Source of the DNA: Apophysomyces variabilis
Taxonomy: Eukaryota; Mucoromycota; Mucoromycetes; Mucorales; Mucoraceae
DNA: 64,000 nt
Direction: 5' to 3'
NCBI GenBank assembly: GCA_002749535.1
Contig: MZZL01000393.1
Location: 631,103 to 695,102, forward strand
Of this stretch, positions 11,317-22,300 are shown piece by piece. The position numbers and the translations under genes were made by a program. Under the pieces are notes generated by a model. That model worked only from the letters and a program-made list of their open reading frames with translations. It had not been told where the DNA came from and searched no databases. How positions within the stretch are numbered: position 1 is the stretch's first letter; each line of letters starts with the position of its first letter.

Positions 11317-11954
11317 TTATTCCTCATCTTCCTCCTCAGCACCACCAGCAGCAGCAGCGGCTCTCTTTCTCTTGACACGACCAGCACGGCCACCACCGTA
11401 GGGAGAGGTCAAAGCGAAGTCGATGTGCTTCTGGGACTCCAAACGAACGATGAAGGAAGGAACGTTGACAATCTGCTTGCCAACACGAATGTGACGCTGA
11501 CGGATCAAGACACGGGCGTGGTGAATGGACTTGGCAAGACCAAGCTTGAACACCTGAGTTTGGAGACGACGCTCCAAGAAGTCTTCGATCTTAAGACCCA
11601 AGACGTAATCGAGCTTCATACGGGACTCGTCCAAGACACCAATGCGGACAAGACGGCGAATCAAGGCGTTACCCTCGAAAAGACGCTTGGGGTCCTTCTC
11701 ATCCAAAGTCAAAAGCTCACGAGCAGCACGACGGATCTTGGACAAGGTCAAACCGACACGCCAGACTTCCTTCTTGTTCTTGAGACCGTACTCACCGACC
11801 AACTTCAATTCTTGGTCGAGACGAGCAGATTCGAAAGGACGCTTGGGGACCTTGTAGGTCTTGGAGTCTTTTTTTTCAACGTTTATTAGTTCAGTAACTA
11901 CAATGTGTACCGAAATTGTACTGTTTGCTTACAAGTTCTGGAGGCACCACCCAT
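11317..11954 (-). CDS. RPS9: 40S ribosomal protein S9 (uS4)
   Basis: uS4 is a primary binder of small-subunit rRNA and an assembly and decoding-fidelity protein. Exon 1 (11954-11933) encodes only MGGASRTY; exon 2 (11867-11317) carries the rest, total 190 aa, close to the usual length. Landmarks are [35 protein letters not shown], the S4 RNA-binding domain ([37 protein letters not shown]) and an acidic tail EEEDEE. Codon use is strongly biased to C-ending codons, unlike its neighbours, as expected for a highly expressed gene. A short first exon before a first intron is common in fungal ribosomal protein genes. Confidence 0.97.
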
Positions 11955-12169
11955 GTTAGTATACCGCGAAGAAGAGAAAGAAGTATCCTATCCGCGGTGG
12001 TGCAAAGTTTTTTATCGATCAAAATTTTTTTCACAATTGCTTTTGTGACATCATTAGCTTCTAGCCAATCAATTGCTGCTTTAGCAACCTTGCGGTCATA
12101 TCCTTGCAAAGGTACGCAGCAGCCGTATTCTTCTTTCGCCTGGTTTTTATCCAAATCTAAAGGTTTCAT
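11891..12169 (-). CDS. Uncertain ORF overlapping the RPS9 start (92 codons)
   Basis: An open frame begins [18 protein letters not shown] and runs through [20 protein letters not shown] to a stop inside RPS9 intron 1. It therefore overlaps RPS9 exon 1 in a different frame. The composition looks protein-like (helix-forming, mixed charge), but the same DNA must contain the RPS9 promoter and leader. It could be an upstream gene that really ends earlier through a missed intron, or a chance frame. I do not recognise a family. Confidence 0.3.
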   Translation of the reverse strand: MKPLDLDKNQAKEEYGCCVPLQGYDRKVAKAAIDWLEANDVTKAIVKKILIDKKLCTTADRILLSLLRGILTWVVPPELVSKQYNFGTHCSY

Positions 12170-12189
12170 GGTTCTTTAATTGTGGTGCA

Positions 12190-12418
12190 TTAAGCTTATA
12201 TTTTCCCATTATTGGGAATGCTTATTGCTCTGGACGAAATTCTAACGTATGCCGAATTTTTCATATCATCCTTTGGAAGTCGGCGTAACATCACATCCTC
12301 CAGTAGTGGACCGTCGCGTTCCGTTATTCAGCTATTGTTTCATTTGCTGGAGCTCGCTGTCTTCTGTACTATCAGTCATTATACGTTTAGGACGTTGCAG
12401 ATGCGAAGCCGACGTCAT
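12190..12418 (-). pseudogene. Possible decayed or mis-framed small gene upstream of RPS9
   Basis: From an ATG at 12418 one frame encodes 28 residues (MTSASHLQRPKRIMTD, then STEDSELQQMKQ) before a TAG. A shifted frame directly afterwards is open and protein-like (ITERDGPLLEDVMLRRLP, then KDDMKNSAYVRISSRA) to a TAA near 12194. There is no room for an intron between them, so a single-base frameshift or sequencing error is the simplest reading. Unknown family; low certainty. Confidence 0.25.
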
Positions 12419-13302
12419 AGTAGCGAAACGACGAGCGTTGCGCGATTTTTACGTGAAAAACGCCCTAGAAATTCAAACATGCAGTTGTATCAATATGATC
12501 ATGCAGTTGGATGGGAAGAATACAGGGATAAGACAATAGCTTCAGCTAATATCACCATTTGGAGATCAAGGTGAACCGATTGTAAAATCCATGATACACT
12601 CTTGTATGGGGCATCTTATTTATTCGACCTGTCTCAGTCATGGTCCTTTTTAAGAATATGGATGATATCACAGAAGAAATAGGAAGCGATAGCTAGCGGA
12701 TGTATTCTGTCAAGTCATCGAGTGGAAGCGTTCGGTTGACCTAATTGCCGGCAATTCTAAACTTCAATAGCATCACCATTCCGTCTTTCATTTTGTTCAT
12801 TATATCGCAGAAGAAAGTAAATGAACTGCAAGCGCCGAGACTTAGAACATATATATTCTCTCTCCTACATGCTGAATTAGTTGCTTGCACATTCTCAACA
12901 TCAGCATTATTAATGATTCTACTAATGAAGATCTGCATTGACTATACAAATCTATGCACGGAATTCATTGTCAACCTTGCACGGAAAATACACAGGGTGA
13001 CGAAAATGTAAACAATGGCGAAAACAAACAAATCCGTGCTTGCAATAAGATTACATTGAATTTAATGTGCAAACAATGAAAAAGATGGAACAATGGCAGC
13101 CTATACCTCGAGAAGACTTGTAAGGACAAAGGTTGACTTGTACTGAGCGATCCATGCCGGCTAAACGACATTTCCGAAGGAAGCCATTGATTGGTCAAAG
13201 GTTTGACAAGCCTTTTGCGGAAGAACAAAATGACTTCTTTTCGAAAAAATAAAATTCCTACCCTGCCTTTTCCTGTTCAGTCCCTGGAGGTGAACTCGGA
13301 AA
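12419..13302. other. Spacer upstream of RIM2
   Basis: An 88-codon plus ORF at 12745-13011 is leucine/isoleucine-rich and AT-driven, without family motif. No other feature is visible apart from the RIM2 upstream region. Confidence 0.5.
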
Positions 13303-14616
13303 ATGTCGTCTATCACTTCAAGATCGCTCGTGCAATTGGAAACAACACCAAAACCTGCCACTGTCGCCTTAACCAAAGAATCTCGCTCTTATGTTCACTT
13401 TGTCGCCGGAGGGTACGCCTCTTTCGTTTGATCAAGCCATGTTACTTACTTCTTGTCTCTCAACTACAGTGTCGGAGGTCTGGCTGGTGCTATATGTACC
13501 TCTCCTCTGGACGTAGTAAAGACACGACTTCAGGTAACAGAGGAATTGACCGAAGCACCGATCATGTGTTGATCCCGTCTTTTGCTTTTTTTTGTGTCCT
13601 ACTTAAAGTCGACTTTTTATCAACAAACGCGAATGCGACCTAATGGATTTCAGACACATTTTATCGTCGGTCATTTTTTGGAAACTGCAAAACTTTTAGC
13701 GTAAGTGTTTTGACTTGTATGGATGACCTGAATGAAGTCTAACATGGATGGTTCGGGGAAATAGTCGCATAAAACAGGTGGAAGGAGTTCGAGGTTATTT
13801 TAAAGGCCTTGGTCCGAACTTAATCGGTGTAATTCCTGCAAGGTATGTATCGCGCGTTGTATATTCTACTAGCTAACGGATGAGAAGATCTATAAACTTT
13901 TTTACCTACGGCAATGGCAAGAAAATATACACAGAGCTTAATGATGGCAAGGAAACTGCTGGGGTTCATTTAATCTCCGCTGCGACAGCTGGCATTTGCA
14001 CCGCGACGGCGACTAATCCTATATGGGTGGTTAAGACACGGTTACAATTGCAAGGGAATGGTCAACAACAGTACAGAAATAGCTTGGACTGTATTTTGAA
14101 CATATTGCGTGGAGAAGGAATTAGGGGCCTGTATAAAGGAATGAGCGCTTCCTATCTAGGAGTAGTGGAAGGCACATTACAGTGGGTGATATATGAAGAT
14201 CTGAAAAAGAAATGGGCCATTCCAAAATCAAATATTTCTCAAGAAAGAACAATCGGAGGGAAGAGTTTGCGAGGTAAGATTGGAAGGATTTACAGTGTAA
14301 CAAACTCATCTGATATTGTCTCATAGATTGGATGGGGAATGTTGGAGCGGCAGCGATATCGAAGTTTGTTGCAGCCTGTGTATCGTATCCACATGAGGTG
14401 ATCCGTACACGTCTTCGACAGCCAGCAGAAAACGGAGTCTTGAAATACACTGGACTATGGCAATGCTTGCGTGTAGTTCTGCGGGAAGAAGGAATCGTAG
14501 CATTGTACGGCGGTATGACTGCTCATTTAATGCGGGTCGTTCCCAATGCTGCCATCATGTTCTTCTGTTATGAAGCCATTGTACATCATTTTGGTGAGCA
14601 ACAGCACCGTAAATGA
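13303..14616 (+). CDS. RIM2: Mitochondrial pyrimidine nucleotide carrier (Rim2/SLC25A33-36 type)
   Basis: This inner-membrane carrier exchanges pyrimidine (deoxy)nucleotides to feed mitochondrial DNA and RNA synthesis. Six exons (13303-13412, 13470-13533, 13609-13700, 13765-13842, 13888-14273, 14327-14616) give 339 aa. The three carrier signatures are SPLDVVKTRLQ, NPIWVVKTRLQL and YPHEVIRTRLRQ; tryptophan in the second, after NPI, is typical of the pyrimidine carrier branch. GLGPNLIGVIPARSINFFTY is a close match to yeast Rim2. Exon 4 needs the TAG acceptor at 13764, because the nearby ACAG would break frame. All parts are intact. Confidence 0.93.
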
Positions 14617-14991
14617 TATTCCTTGAATACCACGGATTAATTTTCCTCCCTTCCATCTCCATCCACCTCTTCCCTCCCTTGGAAATCCTTCCCTCCCTCG
14701 TCCATACCATTCATTCTCCAGCAAAAACCTGTATAGATCAATACTAACGTTTGTACCTTTTGTTCTTTCCATATCCGATTGCTCCCCTTTCCCCTCTTGA
14801 AAAGTTTTACTAATTAAAATAAGTTGTAGCTTTAAATGGGCGTTTTTGGAAATCATCTTCTGCGTAGCTTCTGACCGAGTGTTTTCCCGATGTAGTATGA
14901 TTGGCTGACACAGTAACGAATTGTCAGCAGCACGAAGACTAGCCCTTTTCTGCTTCCCAACTTATCCTTTCTTTCATTTTATTAAGAACAA

Positions 14992-15225
14992 ATGGCGCCT
15001 GGTGCATTAAACCCACAGAGCAGCGTGGTGGCTGATGCTAACGAATTGAAAGATCTGCAATCGTGGTTGAAAGAGGTTGAAGGAGCAGAGTCACTGATGA
15101 CTGAACTTGAGGCTAAAGCCGAATCACTGGAAGCCAAGGTTGATGCCCTTCTCGCAGACATGGAAAGAATTGAACAAGAGAAATCAAGCAACGGTAGCAT
15201 TGAAACAGAAGAGAAAAGTAGCTAG
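14992..15225 (+). CDS. Small coiled-coil protein (77 aa)
   Basis: A single-exon ORF starts MAPGALNPQSSVVADANEL and has a regular heptad helix (SWLKEVEGAESLMTELEAKA, then ESLEAKVDALLADMER) with an acidic serine-rich tail. A promoter-like pyrimidine-rich stretch lies immediately 5'. Length and shape suit a small adaptor subunit of a larger coiled-coil complex, but I cannot name it. The regular Leu/Ala heptads and Ser-rich tail argue for a real protein rather than a chance frame. Confidence 0.65.
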   Translation: MAPGALNPQSSVVADANELKDLQSWLKEVEGAESLMTELEAKAESLEAKVDALLADMERIEQEKSSNGSIETEEKSS

Positions 15226-15884
15226 TCACCGGTAAAGATGTACTGTGCATCGTAAATTTGTTTATTGAACAAGTTTTTTAAGCTATTCTAGATAAATTCT
15301 GCACCCATGGTAGTTCGAAACATAAATAATGGAAACGAAAAGATAAACACAAAGCATGATTCATCTAGTACATAGAATGGATTGAATTGTTTACCGAAGA
15401 TGCCTTTGGAGAACAGAGCCAAAGAGTGAAAAAGAAGTTGCCCTTTCTATTTAAATAGTTTGGATCCACTGAAACCGGCAAAATAACAGTCAACAATAGG
15501 AAATGGATGGTTGCCTTCTCAATGACAATACTGCACTGGATAAGACGAGTAAAATAAGGTTTCGCATGAGCCAATGGTTTTATAGTAGGACGAATATACC
15601 GATGAAATAAAAAAAGGACAAAATATCATTAGTATCAATCGATGGGTGCATGAAAAGTAGTCGAAGCTAAAGAGGACACTCTTCCAATTATCACGTACCT
15701 TAAACCCGACGCATATGGCACTGTGTAATTGAGGCAAAACAGTTATTCATGAGCATTAATCTAACCTTAGCATCAGCGCGAAGTATTACGAAAAGGGCAA
15801 TGAAACGTTCAACAACCTGTAAATTGGAACACACAGTAAACGGGAAAAAAAAAGTTGGATCACAGCCAAACTTCGTACGCTCAT
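15226..15884. other. Spacer with a possible small hydrophobic spliced ORF on minus
   Basis: On the minus strand an ATG at 15884 encodes MS, then a GTACGA donor and a strong pyrimidine tract to ATTTACAG lead into VVERFIALFVILRADAK, a membrane-helix-like segment. The frame then reads on to a stop near 15702, ending CHMRRV. Reading frames further downstream are ambiguous. I flag it as a candidate only; otherwise the spacer is empty. Confidence 0.3.
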
Positions 15885-15921
15885 TTTTTATTCTTTTCTT
15901 TTCCTGTACATTCCTTTTGTC

Positions 15922-17485
15922 ATGTCAGCATTACAAAGGAATCTTTTTAAGAAAACAAGACAAACAACTCTTGAAGGCGTCTCAGAACTTGAAGAAGAAG
16001 AGAGTTCACCGAGGCAAACCGAGAGATGCAATGGCCTTGGCGGTTACTCATTGTTTCTGTATGCAGATTCATAGGACGGCCTTTGACTGAACACTTAAAA
16101 GTTAAATACGCGCCTTCAAGTTGGCGTGAGTATTTTGACTCCTCGATAGACCTCCAAATACCTGACACGTCTGATATATCCTTTTCACCCACCACGGATC
16201 GTAATTTGGTACATTAATATGTTTAACCTTGACCATCAATGCAACACGTCTTTCGCATTTACAGGACAGAAGAGGCACCCGGTCCCGTATTTTTTATGCA
16301 TCACGGTGCAGGACATTCTGGTCTTTCCTTCGGTCTGGTGACCCACCACATCAAACAGTTAATGCCTAATCAATGCACTGTCATCGCCTTTGACTGCAGA
16401 GGACATGGTAAGTTGTTACCAGCAGCAAGCGATGAAATAACGTATATCAATTCGTAGGTGATACACACACCGAAGATGATACAAACTTGTCACTGGCGCA
16501 ACTAAGTGATGACTTGACGAGGGTTATCCAAACGCTGTTTCCAGATAATGCGCACGATTTAATTCTGGTTGGTCACAGGTTAGAACAGAACCAAAATGAA
16601 ACAACCATCGGTTGAAGGTCTCATAAAAAGGATTGTAGTATGGGAGGCTCCGTGGTTGTGGACGTCGCTCAGAAGAAACGGGTGCCAAATATCATAGGCA
16701 TCACCGTTTTAGATGTGGTTGAAGGTAGCAAATTGTTGGATAGGTCGGAAGAACAACTCAATCTTGTATAATCAGGATCTGCTATGGATGCCTTATCGTC
16801 CATGACAAAGTTTTTAAGTGCACGACCGACTCAATTCTCATCTGTAGAGCAAGCCATCCAATGGAGGTATTTGACAAAGTCCCTCTTACAGTTCCATCAT
16901 CACGGAATACTCGATGTTCATTGTCCGATTAATCCCCTGTAGCATTCAGTCCGATACATTGCGCAATGTTGAATCCGCAAAGATATCTATACCACCTTTG
17001 CTCAAATCAAAAGCGGATGATGCTGAAACAGTCGTTTGGCGAACCGATCTCTCAAAGACAGAACCTTTTTGGACGGGTAATTCTTGTTGAAGACTGTGAA
17101 ATCGGAACTCATATAGTATGATCGTCTGCCTTCAGAATGGTTCAAGGATTTATCGGAAAAATTTTTAACATCTATGACAGCCAAGTTGTTAATGCTAGCA
17201 GGTATTTGTCGATTCTCCTTTTCTTTCTTTGACCTTTTAACGTTGTTCAGGAACGGATCGCCTGGACAAACCTCTCATGATCGCTCAGATGCAAGGTAAT
17301 CCAAGATCCCATGATATTAGAATGCTAACTTCTTATATTATTTAACAGGGAAGTTCCAAATGCATATATTTCCAGAAGCTGGTCATTTCTTGCACGAGGA
17401 TAGTCCGGATAAGACGGCTATTTGTTTAGTTGACTTTTGGCGGAGGAATCAACGGCTTCAACTGCCTCCAAAAGTAAAGACATAG
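15922..17485 (+). CDS. PPME1: Protein phosphatase methylesterase 1
   Basis: PPME1 demethylates the C-terminal leucine of the PP2A catalytic subunit, opposing LCMT1. The first exon starts MSALQRNLFKK, the exact family N-terminus. Later exons carry SSWREYFD, the oxyanion-side loop HHGAGHSGLSF, FDCRGHGDTHT, the nucleophile elbow GHSMGG (Ser split by an intron), DVVEG with the acid, and PEAGHFLHEDSP with the catalytic His. About nine introns are needed. Two junctions are not standard: after exon 1 (a GC-AG intron near 16013-16066 fits the phase) and around 16213-16250, where the conserved HVFRIY block follows without an obvious AG acceptor. The catalytic triad is intact. Confidence 0.93.
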
Positions 17486-17972
17486 AAAATGAAACAGTCT
17501 CTGTATTTTCACCTATCGAAACTCGGTAATATAGAATAATCGACAGATTGTCTTTGGAAGACTATGTTTACTTCAATACGTGAACTTCTTTCACTGTAAA
17601 AGTTAAACATGTAACTCTATTAAAGGACTCTGCTCTTAGTTTTCTACGGTAATTAAACTGCGGGCCTCTGTCGCTGTTGTGCTCTCTGCTGCCTCGTCCA
17701 ATGCAATAATAAGAGTAATTGAATCTAACATTTTGAACAGTATAACCGTGAGCTAAACCTATTGACATAACGATAATCTGACAGACTTGATTTTTGTGAT
17801 TCAGCCATATTTCGGATGCATTATCGAAATATGGGACTCGGTAAAGGCGGGCCCGATTTTCATGGCAAGATCCACTGAAAAAGTCGTCACACAAAGAAAT
17901 GCATCAGGTTCGCGTGCTGTAATTCTACTACGCTATACAACTCTTGATCTTTTCAGGAATCCAAGCGTCAGA
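17486..17972. other. Tandem spacer PPME1-FEN1
   Basis: Holds the PPME1 3' flank and FEN1 promoter. The open frames here run into the FEN1 leader and have no family signature. Nothing else seen. Confidence 0.5.
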
Positions 17973-19575
17973 ATGGGGATTCAGGGTCTTACTCGCTTGA
18001 TCTCAGAACATGCTCCACAGGCTATCAAAAGTCACGATATTTCGAGCTACTTTGGCCGCAAAGTGGCAATCGATGCGTCCATGAGTATCTATCAGTTCAT
18101 GATCGCTGTCCGACAGCAAGACGGTCAAGTGCTAACCAACGAAGCTGGAGAAACAACAAGGTCGGTATAACTACTATCTTTTGCTATCTCTAAATCCACG
18201 ATGGTTTTATATGTATCGGCTAGTCATCTTATGGGCATGTTTTACCGCACCGTGCGAATGGTTGATAGTGGAATAAAGCCGGTCTATGTTTTTGACGGCA
18301 AGCCACCTACGTTGAAATCAGGAGAGGTAAAGGGGATTCTATCTCGGATGAAGTTTTGTATACTCATCCTTTGATTTAAAAGCTCGCTAAACGAAAGGCG
18401 AGAAAGGAGGAAGCACAGGGAAAGATGGAAGAAGCTTCAGAAGTTGGTAAGGGTGTACAAATAGCCTGCGTTAGAGGGATTACTTCATGACAGGATAGGC
18501 ACGGCTGAGGAGATCACACGATTTACTAAACGAACAGTCCGAGTAACTCAACAACATAATGATGAATGTAAACGATTACTGAAATGTATGGGTATCCCTT
18601 ATGTCGAAGTAAGTGTAGCTGTGGGAGAGATCGCTTGGATGTCATTAACTTGCGAAATAGGCGCCTTGTGAAGCTGAAGCTCAATGCGCAGAGCTTGCTA
18701 GAGCAGGAAAGGTGTACGCCGCCGCGTCTGAAGATATGGACACCTTAACATTTGCTTCACCTATTCTCCTTCGTCATCTGACCTTTTCAGAACAACGAAA
18801 AATGCCGATCGATGAAGTTCACCTCGATAAAGCCCTGGAAGGCCTTGAAATGGATATGAACCAGGTACATTCTGCCCTTTTTTTTTGTATTAGGATTTAC
18901 TGAACGTTTAATGGTAATATAGTTCGTCGATCTTTGTATTTTGTGTGGGTGTGATTATGTCCAAAGCATTCGTGGAATTGGTCCAGCACGAGCGTATAGC
19001 ATGATCAAGGAGCATAAATCAATTGAAAAGGCTTTGCCACATTTACCAGAGAAGCTCCGAGCGAACGTGCCAGAAGATTGGAAGTTTGATGATGCACGCG
19101 AATTATTCCTCAAGCCAGAGGTGCTGCCCGGTGAATCGATTGAAGTATGTTCTTATCGAATGTTCAGTGATCATTGCGAAGGATCTAAGTGCTGACATCC
19201 GTCTTTCATATTCATAGTTAAAATGGGAGCTGCCTGATGTAGAGGGCGTTGTGGACTTTTTGGTGAAAGAGAAAGGGTTCAAGTAAGGCTTATTTCTTTT
19301 TTTTTTTTTTTTTCAACCAAGTTTTAACGTGCCATTCATTCCATCAGTGAGGACAGGATTCGTAAATCATGCGAGAAGCTTGTGAAGAATGTGAAATCGG
19401 CAACGCAAAGTAGAATGTTAGACTTTTTCAAGGCGCAACCCTCAACGGCCAAACCCAAGAAGAGACCGGTTAGTTATAACACTCTTGAAATTGGAGACGA
19501 CGCTGACATCCATTGTAGGCTGCAGAAAGTCCAAAAAAAGATTCAAAGAAGTCAAAGGCTACAAAGAAAAAATAA
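17973..19575 (+). CDS. FEN1: Flap endonuclease 1 (Rad27)
   Basis: FEN1 removes 5' flaps during Okazaki-fragment maturation and long-patch base excision repair. Nine exons (17973-18160, 18224-18326, 18383-18446, 18499-18608, 18661-18864, 18923-19144, 19218-19282, 19348-19468, 19519-19575) give 377 aa, standard length. Metal-binding acidic residues lie in [47 protein letters not shown] and [15 protein letters not shown]. The H3TH motif follows. A PCNA-binding PIP box, QSRMLDFF, precedes a lysine-rich nuclear tail. The exon 1 donor reads AG|GTCGGT, a weak site, but phase and family alignment require it. Intron 7 holds a long T-run as acceptor tract. Confidence 0.97.
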
Positions 19576-21166
19576 TCTATAATACTTGTAATGCAAATGT
19601 TTTTCCTGGTTTGACATATTTGCTGCAGAAGAAAACCGCATGTCCTACGTGAAAGACAATCTACGCAAGATCATAAAACCACTGCAAATGGGGTAGTTTC
19701 TTGATGCAGCTGTGCTAATAAGCAAAGCCGGGCCTTTGAGATGACTAGACAGCAACATGTCGAAGTTCTCCGTAATAGACAATGTTTTCTGTCACTTGCT
19801 TTCTAAGCCTCCAAGTTTTGTTTATTTTCTTTTTTCATTTACTTTTTATTAAAGTGTAGTTGTATTTATGACGCTTTTGGTCGATGCTTATCATGAATTT
19901 TCCAAGCAAAGGTTTTACTACGCCCATCCTTCTGGAAATTTTGTCTGGGTGCAATACTAGATTAGAGCTAGTATGCACAATTCGAAATTTCGTGATTCGT
20001 TGAGACAAAAGATTTCATGGGTTCAAAATCTGCACGCCTTTATATACCTTTCTGCGGAGAATTAATGTGACGGCTGAAAGTTTTCTTCTGGTTGTCCTTT
20101 TCTTTCATTTTCGTCTTCTGCCACACAGCTTTTTCCGTTGAACTTTTTTTGGCGCTGATGAAGTTCTTTGGTAAACGGAATGTATATCACCGCAACCACC
20201 ATTATTTGCTATTATTATAGTGGATTGTGTTCGCGGAAAGACGATACTTAGGCGAACGTCTGAGCCAAAAAAAAAAATAAAAGGGGAGTTAGAGCAGGAT
20301 ACAGGTCTTGACGGTTTATCAAACATAGGAAAGGGGTTTTGACAAATAAACTTGGATTTTTTGAAACGCTCTCTGAAATCTATGTTTGGGATTTTTAGTC
20401 ATGGCAATCACCATCTCGACCGCGCATGAGAATGAAAAGCGGACAAAGTCCTTAATGAATCTCTTCATCGGGTAATAGTGCCCATGGAAATATGCTTACC
20501 ATTTTTACGATATACCAATTCCTCGACATTCCTGTCGACTTCGCTATCTGTGTGGGTAAAATATAAAGACAGAGGAAGTCAAAAACTTAGACTAGTCGTA
20601 ACTCTTTCCTATGGGCAAAGGACCTTTACATGGATAAGAGCTTGCAACATAACGGTATCCTGCCATTCAAACCGGAAAACTACTTTTCTGCAGTAGCTTG
20701 ACATAACCAGCACGTTCATGTTACTGTTCAGAACTTCCGTTTGCATAAAATGGTGGATGGAACGGCACTGTCCGGTTCACTACTCTTGAAGCATTGTTCA
20801 TAGATACTATTTTGCGGGAAGGGCATACACTCAGCTCGGAGTGCACGCGTACCAACGGTTACTTCAGGATAAACACTTGTCCTTTGTCTTTTTTATAATA
20901 GGCGATGCAAAGCGATTTATTTACCAAACTGGTGCACTGTATAGGCTTTTTTTTTTTATTTTGTGGCGATTAGGCAGCTAAATCACTTTTAACCAGTATC
21001 GTTTGGTACGTCAGGCCTATTTCCTTTGGAGGTCCTTACCCACATCCTCACCTTTCACCAAAATCTTTTAATATCCGCCAATTTACTGACGTCACCCTCA
21101 GCAGGGCCTTTTTTTCTTTCGCAACAGTTTCATTGAATTTTTTACTAGACGGACCTCTCTTCTCCA
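19576..21166. other. 1.6-kb spacer upstream of NDUFB10
   Basis: Contains several T-runs (for example near 20948) and scattered short ORFs on both strands with no family signature. A CGCAACAG-containing leader directly precedes the NDUFB10 start. No RNA gene recognised. Confidence 0.5.
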
Positions 21167-21672
21167 ATGGCATCTACTGCAGACTGGGAATATCCTGAAC
21201 ACCAGCAATTCGAGCGGTAAAATTGACTGAATCCCGGGAAGAAATAATTGCGATTGACGTGCTATCATTTTTCAGTGTTCCTACCTTGGACCAAGTCGAT
21301 CCAAACGATCGAAAAGGTAACTGCTTTTTGGAGTAACTCCTTTCCAATTTATTTAGCTGATATCGTCTTCATGAATTAGGTATCTATGCTGCTCGTGCTC
21401 AAAAGATTCGTGACGACTGGGTCAAGGCTATGGAAGCACGCATAATCAAAGAAAAATTGGATGAATGTTACAGAACCGAGGGCGTCAACCATTGTAAGCA
21501 TCAAGATTCCGAGGTTTGCGCGTGCTTGTGCTACGTAGACTTCGGATTTTAGTATCTTTATGTTAATCCTTGTGTTTTAGATCAAAACTGTCGCGACTTG
21601 TCAGACCTGTATTTGAAGGCACTTAAGGAAAACAAGGTGCAAGGCTTCCGCAAGAAGCCAGCCAGCGCATAG
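21167..21672 (+). CDS. NDUFB10: Complex I subunit NDUFB10 (PDSW / 12-kDa type)
   Basis: An accessory membrane-arm subunit of mitochondrial NADH:ubiquinone oxidoreductase. Four exons (21167-21216, 21276-21316, 21380-21493, 21581-21672) give a 98-aa protein. The family core is IYAARAQKIRDDWVKAMEAR followed by ECYRTEGVNHYQNCRDLSDL, with the paired cysteines that form structural disulfides in the intermembrane space, and the tail KENKVQGFRKKP. Fungal homologs have the same compact size, much shorter than the animal protein. No targeting peptide is expected for this subunit. All introns are phase-consistent with strong donors. Confidence 0.9.
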
Positions 21673-21878
21673 ATTGAGAAATAATACATGTGGTAATAAT
21701 ATTGCGGGACGGGATAGATTAAATGAATTAAATACTGTTTTCTTACTTTCTGCTTTTATTTTGGAAACTATAGTAGACAAGAAAGCAGTTTTTCTTGATT
21801 AAAGAGAATAAATGACGAAAAAAGAAACAAGCTAGGAGAGGCCATCATCACATAGACGCTTGCTAGTGATCAGTTTTG
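21673..21878. other. Short convergent spacer
   Basis: About 200 bp between NDUFB10 and the small acidic-tailed gene, containing the 3' ends of both transcripts. No additional feature. Confidence 0.5.
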
Positions 21879-22241
21879 TTAATTCGATCCGAAAAGAACA
21901 TCAGCATCGTCATCATCATCATCGTGGTTGTTTTCAGCAATGAGGACCAGATCGGACGGATTATAGCCATAATACTATGTTGCTCTAAGCTTCCAAGCGT
22001 GTTATGAAAAAGAAACTCAACCCTTCGAAACACAATCTTCACGATATCCTAGCTTCGACGTCAAATGACGAAAAATAAGGAGATCATACTTATGTTAAAT
22101 CTAGTTATTACAGGACATACTATCGTTATTTACACGATAACATTGAGTTTGATCGGTGCCTGGTCTAAATTTAGGGTAAGATCCAGGAAAAAGGAAGATG
22201 TGTTTTTTAATAAACTTGTGTGAACAAGCCTCTGAGGACAT
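21879..22241 (-). CDS. Small acidic-tailed protein (76 aa), unknown function
   Basis: Three exons (22241-22134, 22048-22022, 21974-21879), all phase 0 with GTAAAT and GTTGAG donors and TAG acceptors, give 76 aa. The product starts MSSEACSHKFIKKH, continues PGSYPKFRPGTDQTQCY, then RDIVKIVFRRYYGYNPSDLV, and ends with six aspartates and ADVLFGSN. The middle exon is only 27 nt. No single open frame shows it because every frame is interrupted by introns. The aspartates come from a GAT microsatellite. It lies 59 bp downstream of the IES2 stop on the same strand. The VLFG-type acidic C-terminus looks like a docking tail, but I do not recognise the family. Confidence 0.65.
21900..21935. repeat. ATC/GAT microsatellite inside the acidic-tail exon
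   Basis: A short run of CAT/ATC triplets on the plus strand, which reads as consecutive GAT (Asp) codons on the minus strand within the small acidic-tailed protein gene. Confidence 0.8.
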
Positions 22242-22300
22242 ACTATACAGAAAACAAGCGTACAAAGCAGTAGGCTAACAGGCCAAACCTGCACTATCAA

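Noticed and set aside
11146..11889. 247-codon plus-strand ORF opposite RPS9
   Set aside because: It is the antisense shadow of the strongly codon-biased RPS9 coding sequence; low-diversity Thr/Leu composition is typical of such shadows.
12212..12574. 120-codon plus ORF near RPS9
   Set aside because: A second plus frame is open over the same DNA, there is no motif, and the minus strand reads more protein-like.
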